A stretch of DNA of 64,000 nucleotides from Talinum fruticosum (GCA_021018815.1 JAITYX010000004.1:434001-498000); one strand, 5' to 3'; shown: positions 1-13,045, counted from the stretch's first letter. Translations and numbers: made by a program. Notes: a model not told the origin generated them from the letters alone.

Positions 1-1156
1 TTAAAAAGTTTTCAAATTTAAGATTAAATCAAAGTTAATATATAATTTTTGCAATTTTTTCCTAGTTGGAACAATTAATTTTGTTCCTAATTATAATTTT
101 ATACTGTCTATACAAACACTTTAAAAAAGAACTAATTGAGTCATATGAAGTTGATCCTTGTTAGGCACAAACTCGTCTTTATATACTTTCAAGCTAGCTC
201 GTGGAGTGTTTGACTTGAGTCCGAATTGGCCATTTGGGCAAGCCTAATGTGAGGCTCGATAAACTATTACAACCCTATATATGAGAAGTATAAAAAGAGG
301 CCTTGCACTTCTTATAAGAACTCGTGAACAAACTAAGTAATAGTATTTACTTCCGGTATCGAATTGGAGATATTTTCTTCCATTTTTTTAAAGGATGGAG
401 AACAGTGTTTATCTGTTATCAATAGAGTTTGTGTAACTATGAACCATGCATATAGTGTATAGTACTAAAATTTAAATACACTAATACCCTATTTTCACGA
501 TTGGATGAAAATAAATAAGGTCATAAACTAATTGGTGATTTTACGGATTATAAAGGTCCAATATGACTAAACAAAACAAAACAAATTTTTTAGTGAGGAG
601 CGGGAGGAATTCTGGCTGAAATTCTCGATAATACAATGTCTCATATAACTTATTCATAAAAAACAGAATTATTTTTTGTATCATAGAAATTACATCAAGA
701 AATTTATTCTCTATAATATAGAGTACAGGAGGGAGTATAGGTAATAGAAAATAGTTATACTATTGTTTATTCATAAGTTTATTATAAGTTTATGTTGTAA
801 TAATCTCAAATTAGACATTAACATAGACAATAAAGAGGGAATGTAATGAAAATAAATAATCTTAATTGATATCTTGAAAACATAAGATTAGATATAATAA
901 TTTTATCTTTTCGTGGCTCGTCTAACTAGATATACAATAATCTCACCTGTATATTATAAAATGATATTGTATCATGTCTAATTCGAAAATTAGTGAAAGT
1001 ATATTTTCAGGAAATAAAAGAAACAAATGATATTCTAATACTGTGAGCAACAATGTGCATTATGCACATTGGTATCACACCAAAAATAATATGATGTGCC
1101 AAACAAATTGTAATAATTTATTTACGAGTGTTTTTATTTATTTATTGAATAAATTA
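1..1156. other. AT-rich intergenic DNA, no gene seen
   Basis: No reading frame or splice pattern here resembles a protein gene. The string at about 722-740 (caggagggagtata) reads on the minus strand as tactccctcctg, which resembles the terminus of Stowaway-type MITEs. I could not find its partner end, so no element is called. Confidence 0.5.
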
Positions 1157-1585
1157 GGTTAGATAACTCTCTTTAAGGAATTCGACAAAGTAGCTTCCTT
1201 ACTTCAGGAGAAGGGGTGCCCCCTCACAAAGGAGGTCGAAAGTAACCAATCCCGAGTGACTATTTACCAAAAATACATGTCTCCACAAAGTTGTAAGACC
1301 ATGTATGGGGCTGACGCTCTGCTAGTGCCTGGAAGATTAAGGAAGTTGGTCACCCGATGACAGGGGAGCCGCAGGACCAAAGCTCGGGTGAATGGTGGTC
1401 GTAACAATAACGGTCCTAAGGTAGCGAAATTTCTTGTTGGGTAAGTTCCAACTCGCATAAAAGGCGTAACGATCCTGACACTCGTCTAGGAGAGAGGCTT
1501 GGTGAAATAGACATGTTTGTGAAGATGCGGACTACCTGCACCTAAACAGAAAGACCCTATGAGGCTTTACTATTGGGCTAATTGG
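1157..1585 (+). pseudogene. plastid 23S rRNA fragment in nuclear DNA (NUPT)
   Basis: This stretch is recognisable as part of the 3' half of bacterial-type large-subunit rRNA. It includes the near-universal string aacggtcctaaggtagcgaa (about 1410-1429), then the segment leading to gaagatgcggactacctgca (about 1523) and cagaaagaccctatgag (about 1547). The wording matches plastid 23S rRNA rather than cytosolic 25S rRNA. Many differences from the plastid form are C-to-T or G-to-A, as expected for a methylated nuclear insertion decaying over time, and there are small indels. It is only about 430 bases, with AT-rich DNA on both sides, so it cannot be a functional rRNA gene. A mitochondrial origin is less likely but not excluded by eye. 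Confidence 0.85.
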
Positions 1586-2948
1586 CTTGTTTAAGAAAGA
1601 AAAAAATCATTATTCAAAATTAAAGTTAAACACTCATCCCCTCGAATCCCTCCATCTCCATAGTAAATTGGCAAATGAAGTTATTTACATCAATCAGTTA
1701 CAACTCTTTCAATATATATAGATAAATACGCATAATTAAAGTTTACTTTTCTAATTTTCACATCTCACTGGATAATTTATAATTTTGTACCTGCGTCCTC
1801 ACTTCCCTCAAAAAAGGGGTGTTACGTGTTAGGGAGAGGAGAAAAAGGGGGACTTGGGAATAGGGCAACCGAACATGAGTTGGACCAACACCACCACCAT
1901 TATTAACTGATTGTTCTACGAAAAAGAAAAAAATTGTGTTGATCGTCCCCACCAACCGCCCCTTTCTTTCCCGCGTTGTTTAAGAGAATGTGCGGCTTGC
2001 CAGTCGGGGGGGCGGTCAGTTTCAAAGCCCTTTTAATGCCAATTATTAAACCCACCCATTTTTATTTTATTTTATTTTATTTTTAATAGACCTACTTTTA
2101 TTGGCCTTTCTTTTATTTTTTTAATTATTAATTGATGACTTAATTCCTGTCTTTTTAATTAAGGACTTGAAAAACAAGGTTCAAGGTTGGCAAAGCAAAG
2201 CCAAAGTAATGTTCCTCCTACTAGTCTCTCTCCTGCTTAGCTGTCACAACAAACTGTTTGATTGAAACATGTGATTTAAGTGAAAACTTTACTCACTAAC
2301 CAACATTAACATAGGGGCAGGTTACTTTTTCATCGGTTATGATTATCTCCAACACATAACATTAGTCTCATCAATTTAAAAACTATTTGACTTAGATTTG
2401 ACCAAAATATATATATATTTGAGCCGGGCCATTTCAAAACTCAATGATATCCATATGTTATGTCTTTGCAATAATAAGCACCATAAGAAATGTTGTTAAT
2501 GCAGTTGGTCAGTTTGAAAGGGTTGTTTCCTGTTCAAACTAAAATTGCATACCAAATGTGGATCCGGTATCAGTGATTCAGACATTCAGCGGTGTATAGG
2601 AAATCCAAATGTAGGTAATCAGGTAACCTTATCCCTACAAGCATCCAAGTATTGAGTTCAAGTATTCAACATATATTGTGAAAACCTAATATATTTTAGT
2701 GTAAATTGACATACACCCACATATAAGTATCCATCAAACATCATACACTTGAAAGCAAAGGCTCCAAAATGGTGGCTGCGTGCATACGTTGCCCAGAAAG
2801 AGATGCAACACTAAACAACACCCACACCCAAAAAATTTTAAAAAAGAATTAGCAGAGTAACAACTCCAATCTTCAGCCAACGAAGGAGACTACTATTTGA
2901 GATGAAGACACTCACAGAAACAAACACCACAAAACCCCCAGAAGGGAG
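1586..2948. other. intergenic DNA and 3' flank of NTAQ1
   Basis: AT-rich sequence with simple repeats such as the ttttatttta units near 2058-2082. The short open frames here show no recognisable motifs. The last few hundred bases probably include the 3' UTR of the minus-strand NTAQ1 gene. Confidence 0.5.
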
Positions 2949-5900
2949 TTATGGAAGCATAGAGAAGAATTCTTCAATCTGGTTTTCACTAAGCACCACG
3001 CCAAGCCGCTCTCTCCCCACTACCTCTATCAGATTGGGATCTACACTTGGCACAGCATCAGCACTGTGGATTTCCATGTACTCGTTCAGGTTATGAAGTG
3101 CTCCATCTACAAAGTAAATTAAGTGAGGAGATTATGTCAGAAAAGGTATAGCTTATTGTAATCAGTGAGAACAGGCCAGGGAATACGGTTTGATAGTAAT
3201 TCACACCAAGGAATTCCAGTTTATTGTGATTAATAACCCCCGCCCCTGAATCCGTGTTATGCGGACTTAGCTGAATGAGTTGAATGTCGCAGTTTTATCA
3301 GAAAGAGTGCTAATCACGTAAGAGTAATTCTGAACACAAAACTAACCCCTTCCCCTCTTTTTGTGTGTTGGGTTCATTTGCTTTGCTTAACCCGACTCAC
3401 CCATCACTTCTGACCAAAAAGAAGGCAAAGTAACAGCAGCAGGAACCACCAATAAGACAAGGATAAGAGCAAGAAGAAAGATTGTTTACATCAATGAGGC
3501 AATTACAGTAAAAGATGATAAACCCCACAGCTCAGGTAATTGAAGAATATGTTTGCCAGTGTGATGATTAAGCATGGAGAAGAGCATTACATCCCACAGA
3601 AACAGCAACGAATATAAGCCTTCTATGCGTGTCACTCGCAACAAACAAAGCACATATCAATTGACTAGCAAGTTTGGGCACATTTAAATTCAGGTTGGGT
3701 CATTCTCAGGTCTGTTAGTGGTTTGTCCTCTAATCTCATGAAGAAAATGAAATTAATATTGGTTCCAGGTATTTCAGATCAACTTTTAGTTCCAGTTGAT
3801 TTGGGTTCTGTTTGCCACATTCAGGGTCAACACAGGTTAGTTTCACCACCTCCACATGTTTGACAGAAGTGCTTGACTGAAGGCACTTCACCCACAACCA
3901 GCCAAATACAGCCCCACTATGCATGATGAATAACAGATATGCTTAGTGCCAATAGAATAACAGTTCTGTTGTCACAAGGAGAATGCTAAGAGTATACTTC
4001 TCATTAGCAAAAACAAGAAAAAGTACAAGTCTCTTGAAGTAGTATAACCAGAGAAAAAATGGTTCAGAGAAAAGAAGGCCATCATCACTATGAAATGAGA
4101 AGGAAACAGAAGCTAATAGCCCATAGAACAAACATGTTCCTGAAGCAGCTTTCATACCTTCAGCGACTATGGGATCATATGAAGGTGGTTCTGCAGTCCA
4201 GTTCCCACTAGAATCTATCATGTGCCTTCTATCAGATGCAAAATGGCGGAGGAAAATGGGAGCATGTACAATTCGGTAAAATCTGAAAGAAGGAAAAGAA
4301 AAGAAAGTCAGTTCAGAGCGTCCAATATCTTTCCCATAAACTAAGAAACACCCTCAAATTATTATGTGCATGTAAATGTTCTCCATCATCTAGTGCAACT
4401 TATGAGAGAAAACCAACAAACCTTTGGTACTCGGAAAAGAGTTGGAATGATGGACGAAAAGTTTCAGCCACATAAGGTGCTAACAGAGATGGGAATGCAA
4501 GAGTAGAATCCAGATCCCAAACTTGTGGAGATTTGCCATCTCTTTTTCTCTGAAATTTCATTTAACATTATCTCAGAAGAAACTAAAGGGGAACAAAATG
4601 CATTTATTTCATTCACTAGTACATTAGGTCAACTTATCCAAATCCACCAACAGCTTCCAGCTTTCTAGTGCATAAAGATAGTTTGGGAAAAGCAACCCAA
4701 TTTACAGGTGGGTTTTTAAAATTATTCGGTAAACCCTTTCAGTTTCTTTTTCCCCCAAAATAAGGAAAAATAAAAACAAAGTTCAACCCTTTCCATTTTG
4801 AGATGTTATTGTAGACAAAAAGAAAGAAACTGAGACACTTCTACAATGAATTCAAGAATCATCCCTCACCTGAATGCAAATTACGTGATAATCCCAGAGA
4901 ATAACACCATCGGCCCTATGGCTGGCTTTCTGATGCCAAAGTGGAATCTACTGCAAACACCAAATTCAGCATCTTGCATTATAAACACTGTATCTTTTTC
5001 TCTCTGACAAATAAATTGATAGTGAAATGTTGAAACCTTTTTTTAGCTCAAGTTACAATCTGGATACATGAGAATTCAGTACTTAAGACTTAAGAGTAAA
5101 AGTTGCATTTCAGGTATTCCCAAATGTAACCAAAAAAGGTCCTATTTACTTGAAATAAGCCAGCTAACAACAGAATAACTCATTGCAAAGCTCCAAAAAT
5201 AATAACCACTTCTGATCTTATGCAACTCTTTAACAGGAAATGATAATTTACGTGTTCTTTAGTGTCAAATGTAGAATACATCTTGTAAAATGTGCAGTTC
5301 CAAACTGAATGAAGAAGCATACTTATGAAAGTGAATAGAACAGAAATAGATGCAACAAATGGGGAAAGGTGGATATACCTGTTTCTTGTCATTAGAAATA
5401 AAAACAATATACATATCTGAACCCTCTCTATCTGCAATCCCTGCTGCACTGAGTTTCTTGCAAAGCCTGTAGACATTCTCCTCGCTACAAAAGAAAGGTG
5501 GCTGAATAAGAATCAGGAAGATAGTTCAAATCTAAAAAACCAAAACCAAACAGTTGTCCTAGTGCGACTCTCATGAGGCTCCCTCCTATGGCTGGATAGA
5601 GGATAACAAATGGACTTGGGGGCAGCCTTTCCCACCAAAATGTAAATAGGCTATTTCTATTGGTCCATTATGGAACATAAAGAAATACATTATCAACAAC
5701 ACTACCTCTATTCTATACAGGTAGACCTGCTTCGAAAAGTGGGAAAAAGAAAGGGCGAGGGGAGGGGTGTACAATGCTGTCTACCAGTCACGACTCCAAT
5801 TTACTACTCACATGTATCTAGCTAATGGATGATAACAAGGCCATCTTGACCATATTGGACAACTAATCATACAATAAACGTTTGATCTGTTAGTTTGGTA

Positions 5901-7253
5901 TTGTGGTTATCATTATCAATAGAATTGAGATTCACACCATAATCCCCCCAAAAGAAAAAGGGAGTCAAACTTCGAGGATTTTTAAAATTTAATCTTGACT
6001 TACCCATAGTTCAGCAGCAATTGGTGTCATGTGTTTGTTACTCTTTCATTTTGGTTCTTTAAGGCTTTTCCGTACAACATCACCCCCTTCGAACTTTTCT
6101 ATTGACTATAACAGTTGCTTTTGGACAAAATTTTATTGGTTTTAGATTATAGAAAACTAAAGCAAAATCCTATTTACTGTACAAACTAGCACCTCATTTG
6201 TTGTAGATTATTAGGTCACCAACACTTGCCATGCTTAATCTAGGATGCAATGGAAACAACTTTTCAACAATAAAAATAATAAGTCCACATACATCTAAAG
6301 CTAACCAAAAAAATAAAAATGAAAAAACACCTTACACACACAGCCCTCTAGCCTACAGCCCTCTAGCCTACAGCCCTCTATGAAGTCTGATAGGTTCAAT
6401 TTAGCACCACCACTTGAGAGGATTCACACCAACATTGAGTTGTTCAAAAATTTTGCTCAAACCCCGTACTACGAAAATTAGAGAACATGGGTGAAAAGAA
6501 AGGACCTGCTTTACTCATGGCCTCTCAACCATAATTTGATTAGGCAACTTATACTACTCACAAGTCATAAATCAAAGAAAAGGAAATGTCATGGACAAAC
6601 CCAATTCCTACCCAGGTGACCATTTTATTTTGCAGTGGTTTTAGTGGCCTAAAGAAAAATTGATTTCAGCTTCAAGAAAAAAACCACAAGGCAAATTGCA
6701 ATGTTTTTTAGACCATTGACAAATACATTCATGCCAAAGAAATGCCCCCTCTTCGAAACGCAATCGTTCATAGCTAAGAAGAAAAAATAAAGCATAAGTG
6801 GGTTAGTGGCCCAGTACTGCCTACTCAACCTACACCTTCAATAAGGATGAACTATCATTCATCCCTAAATATAGCTCAAAATAAGTTCAAATAACCCAGT
6901 GCAACAATAAAGTTCTTGGAATCAAACGCATGTCTAATTCTCAGCAGTTTGATCGCAATATTAGGCAGGAATGACTAATTCCTAACCCTAACATATCAAA
7001 TACGGAACAGCGAATTCATGAAAGAAATAGGGCTGCTCGTCAACTACAACCCAATCCAAACAACTAGAAAACCCTAAGGCGGCATATGGAATGGAATTAC
7101 TAACTCGATTCAAACCCACTGAAATCGACATTAACGGATCAACTGTAGCACGAAAAAATCATCGATGGCTTAGCGGGAAAGTAGGAGAGATAAAGGAAAG
7201 AGAATACCAATAAAAGGGGTATGATCGAACTGACGCAACTGAGACGTATCCAT
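2949..7253 (-). CDS. NTAQ1: protein N-terminal glutamine amidohydrolase
   Basis: NTAQ1 deamidates N-terminal Gln to Glu, feeding proteins into the Arg/N-degron route of cytosolic and nuclear degradation. Exons in transcription order (minus strand): 7253-7208, 5484-5379, 4947-4870, 4549-4422, 4282-4158, 3106-2949; all introns are GT-AG. The family is recognised by HTPF followed by CEENVY at the N-terminus, the diagnostic WDYHV in exon 3, and VWDLD in exon 4. The expected Cys-His-Asp triad maps to about C16, H72 and D89 of a 213-residue protein, a normal family length. The Cys codon is split by intron 1 (TG in exon 1, C in exon 2). The start at 7253 is the only sensible ATG before HTPF. Oddity: exon lengths total 641, one short of a multiple of three. 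The T run at the end of exon 1 (plus-strand AAAA, 7212-7215) has four bases where five are needed to join HTPF to the Cys codon in frame. Either an assembly error or a frameshift; the rest of the gene looks intact. Confidence 0.9.
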
Positions 7254-10200
7254 GATCGTGAAATTCAGCGGGTCTCTGTAGTGGTCGTCCGAGTTCAACC
7301 GGGAGAATCCGCCGCCAACTCGCCAACCTTTCTCCCTCTTCCGCTCTTCTGAAAGTTGAAATTCCTCTAGTTTGACGTCAAAACGCAGTGTTTTAGTAGT
7401 AACTTTAGCTTATTTCCCTTTTTTTTAAGTTTTCCTTTTCGATAACAGAGAGTAGTTTAGCTTTTTTTTATGCCCCAAAAAACAATGGAATTTATGCTTT
7501 ATTTATTTGTTTAAAATGATATTTATACCAATATTTATAAAAACTTTCAACTCAGTTCAACTCGTTTAAACTATAATAGTATAAAGCTAATCACCTCATT
7601 TCATTTCCCTACAACAACTATTTATTTTATCTTATAACAATTACAACAACTATAATAGGTAATTATTTCATCTTTAACAATTGATTTTAATAGTCATTTC
7701 AAATATTATATATATATATTAAAAGTTGGATAAAATCAATGTATGCTTGACATGTAGGATGCTTATGTGGCATTACAATAATGTAAGTGGGTGTTTGACC
7801 TATATTTTAAAAGTATTTTTTAATTCTAAAAATTGAAATTAGGCCAAACACTAGTTTTTTAAAATATTAAAATTATTTTTCAAAAGTGATTTTAGATATA
7901 AAAACCCTCCAAAAACAGAAAAAATAAATAGTTATCTATTTCTAATTTCTGAAAAACCCTCTAACAACTACCCATAATCCAATTCTTTCTCTCTCTTCCC
8001 TTTCCACCTTATTTCTTCTTATCTCTCCTCTATCTCTATCTGTCTCTTCTCTCTCTCTCATTTTGTTTTATCTCCATCTTCTGTCTATTCCTTTTTAAAA
8101 TTTTGGCCAAACAAATTAATTATTTAAAAACACTTATATAAAATTTAGGCCAAACATTTCAATCTTTTCTCCAAAAAAATACTTTTTTAAAACTAGGCCA
8201 AACATGCTTTAAGAAAGTTATTACAATGTCACATAAACATCCTATATGTCAATTACATTGCTTCTACCTTATGTAAGATTAGTAATTATAATGTAAGATT
8301 GGCAATTTTTTTTTGTAAAATTATATGTTATTATGTTGGATGTGTATACTTATCAAACTAATTTATTTTAATTTAATATCGTATAATATTGTGAATTTAG
8401 ATAAAATATTATCTTTATCCTATGGACATTTTTTTTCAAAAGAAATTTGGATTTTAAAGTTTAAAGTTGTAAAAAGGAGAAAAGACAAATAATGAGTTAA
8501 ATATATAAATAATAAAAAAAGTTATTAGAATAAGTTATAAAAAAATTTAAAAAATATTTTATTTTAACTATCAAAAGAAAAATCTATTTACGTATGTTCT
8601 TTAATTTATTATCAATCTTTATTATTATAAATTAATTAAAATTAATAAAATTATAAAAATAGCTAATTATAAAAATAAAATTAATTAATATCCTTGCATA
8701 GTAAAAGGTATAACCCTAATGTCCTTAATATTTATGATAATATTTATAAACGATAATGGTTAATAAATGCCAATAAATGCAAACTACTAGTTGTAATCGT
8801 TACTATTAAACTACTTGTTAATGCTAAACTTGATTATAACCATTAATAAAAAACATTAATATTTGCTAACTTCTAATCATAACTATTGCGGTGAGCATTG
8901 GTCACCTCTTATAAATATTATTCATAAATATTGAAACAAACAATTTAAAAATTTTTTTTTCAATATTAAGTGAGGTGCGTGATTATAATATATTAATCTT
9001 ACCATCAATTTAGCCTTTACAATTTACAACTACAGTACTAACCAAAATATCACAAGGAAGCACTCCTCTGTCTCAAAAAGATATAGCATCTATCTTTCTG
9101 TATTTAAGAGTAGGTATCAATTTAGCCTTTGCAAATTACACAACTACTAACCTAAATCTTTTTGTCCATACATATATTTTTTATATTAATTGTTAGTTTA
9201 ATTTGAATTTTTATATGGATGAAGTTTGTCTTTTTATTTTTAAAAATATAAATTATAAGATCCTCCATTTTTATGAAATATGTAAAATGATATAAAATCA
9301 TTTATGACAATATTGTCATAGTTTCAAGTTAAAGATTAATAAAATTTGGATTTCTTTTTTATATTTTATTTCATATGTAGTTACTCATCTATAATTTTAT
9401 TATAAGTGTATTTTGACCTCTTATTAATAAAATTGTTATAATTTTTAATAAAATAAAATTAAAAAAGTTATAAATAATAAGTACAATGCAACAATTGGCA
9501 AAATGCAATAATATTTTCCTATATGACATAATAAATAACTTTTTAATGAAAAAAGCAATAAAAAATGAACGTTTGTTTTATAATAATAAGACCAATTAGG
9601 AGTAATTTTTTCAATGAATTGTAGGGTGGAAACAGAAGTTCATTGAGAATTCTACTGTGTTATTCTCACTTTTAAATTTTTAATATTTCTCATAATTATT
9701 TATAACAATGAATTTATAAATTAATGTTATAATTAATTTCTCATTTGACATGCCTACATTTTAAGCCTAATTTTTTTTTAAATTTTATGTTAGTAGTTAA
9801 AGTACCGCCCGCGGTTTTAAAAATGACATTTTACTCAACCACCAAATTTGATGGATGAGATACTACGATATAATTTTCGCATTTTTACCTACTTTTAAAA
9901 ATGAGTCTCACTTAAATTAAAATAACTAAATTATATTTTTGTAAGACATTTTATACAAGATTTCCTTAATTGAATAAACCATATTTTATTATGTAAAAAA
10001 TTTATAGAAAAAAATATATTTTATAAAAAAATTTACATGAACAATGTTTTTTAGCTTTGAAACGACCACCTAAATTTGGAAGGAGAACAGCTCGATCAGG
10101 ACCGTCCATCGTAACTGAAGGACATCATCGCAGCCGTCAAATCGCTGCTTCCACCGAGCTCAAACTCAACAAGTACTCAACGAAAAACGGTTGAGGAGAG

Positions 10201-10260
10201 AGAAAGGAAAGCAGTGCTGAATCAAAATTTTCAAATTATTCTCATCGAACCGCCATTTTC
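7254..10260. other. divergent intergenic region between NTAQ1 and the HTH gene
   Basis: About 3 kb of very AT-rich DNA separates the two divergent starts and must hold both promoters. It contains the inverted-repeat element at 7737-8260. The stretch at 8700-8940, rich in taatcataac-like words, also looks MITE-derived, and aagcactcctctgtctcaaa near 9058 resembles a Stowaway terminus. No coding sequence was seen. Confidence 0.55.
7737..8260. mobile_element. inverted-repeat (foldback/MITE-like) element
   Basis: The left arm begins caatgta...ttgacatgtagg (7747-7758) and the right arm ends cctatatgtcaa (8241-8252), its near-exact reverse complement. The arms stay complementary inward with mismatches: ttatgtggcattacaataa on the left against the complement of ttattacaatgtcacataa on the right, then gtgtttgacctat against aggccaaacatg. 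The arms are about 85 bases long and the interior is AT-rich and non-coding. Several further ggccaaaca words lie inside. No clean target duplication was identified, so the superfamily is not assigned. Confidence 0.65.
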
Positions 10261-10280
10261 GAGAGAGAGAGAGAGAGAGA
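10261..10280 (+). repeat. (GA)n microsatellite in the 5' UTR
   Basis: Ten GA units end directly at the ATG of the HTH gene. GA/CT tracts in 5' UTRs are common in plants and can bind BPC/GAGA-type factors; that role here is inference. Confidence 0.8.
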
Positions 10281-13045
10281 ATGGAGGATTTTCCCAGTGA
10301 CATGGAGCTGATTGCAGCGTCTGCTCTTCTCCTTCTCTCATGCGAAGAGTTCGGTTCAGCGCCTCGTTCAATGTAAGCGAAATTCATCATCTGCAATCAT
10401 TTCTCTCTTGTCGTTTGAATTTTGACCTGATTTTGATTCGAGTTTGCAGGTCGATCACGGAGGAATCGAAGGAGGAAGAGGAGATTGAGTTTGAGAGAGA
10501 ATTGGAGAAGAAATCCGATGCTCTGGGATTGAGCTGCTTGGAGACTAGTACTGAAGATACTACACCCTGTGCTTCATCGCTGACAAGTGATGAGTCTATT
10601 CAAGCTCATCGCATCAAGCTCTTGGATGAAGCTGCTACTCGATGCCATGCGATTAAGATAAAGGTCAATTGCGTTTGAATTCAAGTTCGAATTTCATCTA
10701 TCTGGTTTTGTTTAGTTGAATTTGAACTTCGTTGCTCGTTATTGATTTGAAATCCTCTGCTCTGCTCTCTCTCCCCCTATGTTGTACACGTTGCGTAAGT
10801 ATCAAATTCATGTTTGAATGCGTTTTTTGCTTGCTGTCACCGGCGATCCAAAAGTGAGATTAAGCTTGATCTCGTTTTGCTGTAGTTAATTACTTTTACT
10901 GCTTGAATTTCGTCGAAATTTGAACCTGCGATGTTGATTTTGAATTTAAAGGTAGTTTGCTGCTAGCTCTCTGAGTTAAGACTCGTCAAGCATCCATGCT
11001 CTGTTTTGCAAGCGTGATTCAGTTTATCTGAAAACTTTTACAATTTTCAAATTCAACCAAACTTGCACTTCCGTTGTCTTGAATGTCTCATATCTAATGT
11101 TATCATCGCTTCAAGTCACTTTTTCATTTAAGAAATTCGTTCTCATTTTGTGATTAAGCGTATGTAATTTCAACCACTGTTTGATATTCAAACTTTAGTG
11201 CATTTACATCACTCCAAACAGATCAATTAATGTTATTCCTGAATCCAAGTTTGTACAAACAAGATTTCTGTCAAAAACGTATGCATGTGCTTGAATTGTT
11301 CTTTTCTACTATCCTCATTGAATCTGAGCAAACGATGTTCAAATTTCTACTACCTCTTTCTTGACTCATTTCAGCACTTTTTGACGATAAACACAATTTC
11401 TAAACCTTTTAACCAGCTTGATTTTTAGTCTATTATTTTATAGATTAAAGTGAAGGAAAACACTATCAAATACGAGTGTATGACCATGGATGAGATTTTA
11501 AATGGAGATTCTGTTTCACAAACCTTGAAATTTTGCACTGTATAATGTAGTTTCTCTCCAATCATACATCATCCAACAAAATCCGATTGACCAGACAATA
11601 ACTTTGGGGTTTCCTCCCTTTGCAGGTGGCTCGGAGGGCTCGGTCTAAGGTAATCTACCGGAGCTCGGTGGACAGAAAGCCGGGGCCCATGATCTGGGAA
11701 AACTCGAAACCGAAGAAGGTAACCGAGTCCGAAATCACAACAACCACAACAGAGGGTTCATGCTTGTCGAGTGGGGGTCGAGCGAGATATCGAGCGTGGA
11801 GAGCGGATCAAGCAGGAGGAAGAGGGAACTAGGAGAGAGAAAGAGGCTGAGGAGGGGAGTAGGAGTGGGAGTGGATCAGGGGAGCTGAAGAGGAGAGCGG
11901 TCGAGGTTGGGTCGACCCACATACGCCAGAGAGCGGAGGCCATAATGAAGTTGTTGTCAGGAGGGTGTTGCGCCTCTGAAGTTCGCATCCGCCAAATCCT
12001 CGGAGACAGTCCTGACACCAGCAAAGCTCTCCGATTGTCTGCTCTCTCTCTCTCTCTCCACCCTCCTGTTCTGTTTCTTTAATTAACTTCATTTTATTTT
12101 GTGTGCTTGACCAAAAAGAACAAAAATATCACTTGATTTATTTATTCGTTTTTTAAAAAAAAATTCTGTTGACAGGTTGTTGAAGATGGAGGAAGTGAAA
12201 CGGACTGGGCTTGGAGGGCGATCAGATCCATTTATTTACAAGGTAATTGGACATTTATTTTTAGCTAATGGTACTTGTTTGGAACTATAGTAAAGCCTTA
12301 GTTCCATAGATTGATTTCTTTTTAGAATTTTATTCACAAAATTGTAATTTCTATATTGAAAGCTATAACATTAGTTTGCATGTAATCTGCTACTCCATTT
12401 CTCATCCAAAAGCAAGCTTTAGCTTGATGCCAGGCTTTAGCAAGACTTGGTTGGAGTTACAAAACATTAAAACTATATACACTCTAAAGGTGGAGTAATT
12501 TTAGGGAGGATGTTTAACTTAGTTTCTATGTGAATCACATAAAAAAAACAATTATAGATTAAACATGTATGTTATTTGGGAATAATAAACTCAAATACGT
12601 AAAAATGGGAAAAATGGGTTTTTCATTTTTCAATCATGTAACTTGTGTTCGAGTGTAGGGAGAAGCTTTTATTTGATCAACCTATTCTTGCTCTGCAAAA
12701 TTGCAAATTCTACAATTTGCTTGCAGATATTTTTGTGAACTTGAGAATACTGTGGGCAATCTTTGAGGGTCCTTGTTAGTGTCATGGTGGAATTGATGCA
12801 TAAAAGTGTTTCTCTCCAAAGAAATTGTTAAAGTCCAATGAAGATAATTTGGGGGTCCAGAAGAATTATTTATAAGGTTGAGACTTTCATTATATATTTA
12901 TAGAGCATATGTTAGTTCTCAATTTATCCAAAGTTCTAAGAGGATTGTTAATCTCTTACCTCTTTTTCCCATTAGAAAGAACTTAACAATTTCTAACCTA
13001 TATCATTAATCTTATGTCCAGATAGCAGCAGAGACTGAAGCATAA
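10281..13045 (+). CDS. plant protein with C-terminal HTH/winged-helix-like region, function unknown
   Basis: Five exons with GT-AG introns: 10281-10372, 10450-10663, 11626-12036, 12176-12242, 13022-13045, ending in TAA. The product would be about 268 residues. The N-terminal half is acidic (EESKEEEEIEFEREL), the middle is basic (VARRARSKVIYRSS) and then charged and Ser/Gly-rich. The conserved-looking C-terminal part has the composition of a small helix-turn-helix: IMKLLSGG, then ASEVRIRQILGDSPDTSKAL, then LLKMEEVKR and DPFIYKIA. Such plant proteins are annotated as winged-helix DNA-binding-like; the actual role is unknown to me. The start is chosen because the ATG follows a 5' UTR GA tract and the exon 1-2 junction is in frame. 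Oddity: the first part of exon 3 and the HTH part are in different frames. The switch falls at a run of five G (11773-11777), and four G would restore one frame. The total of 808 coding bases is one more than a multiple of three. Confidence 0.8.

Noticed and set aside
1157..1585. Functional rRNA gene
   Set aside because: Only a fragment, with many substitutions and indels, in nuclear AT-rich DNA.
5485..5512. Alternative NTAQ1 exon 2 start at an upstream AG giving [11 protein letters not shown]
   Set aside because: It would not place Cys directly before EENVY as in the family, and the TTTTGTAG acceptor completing a TG|C codon is the better fit.
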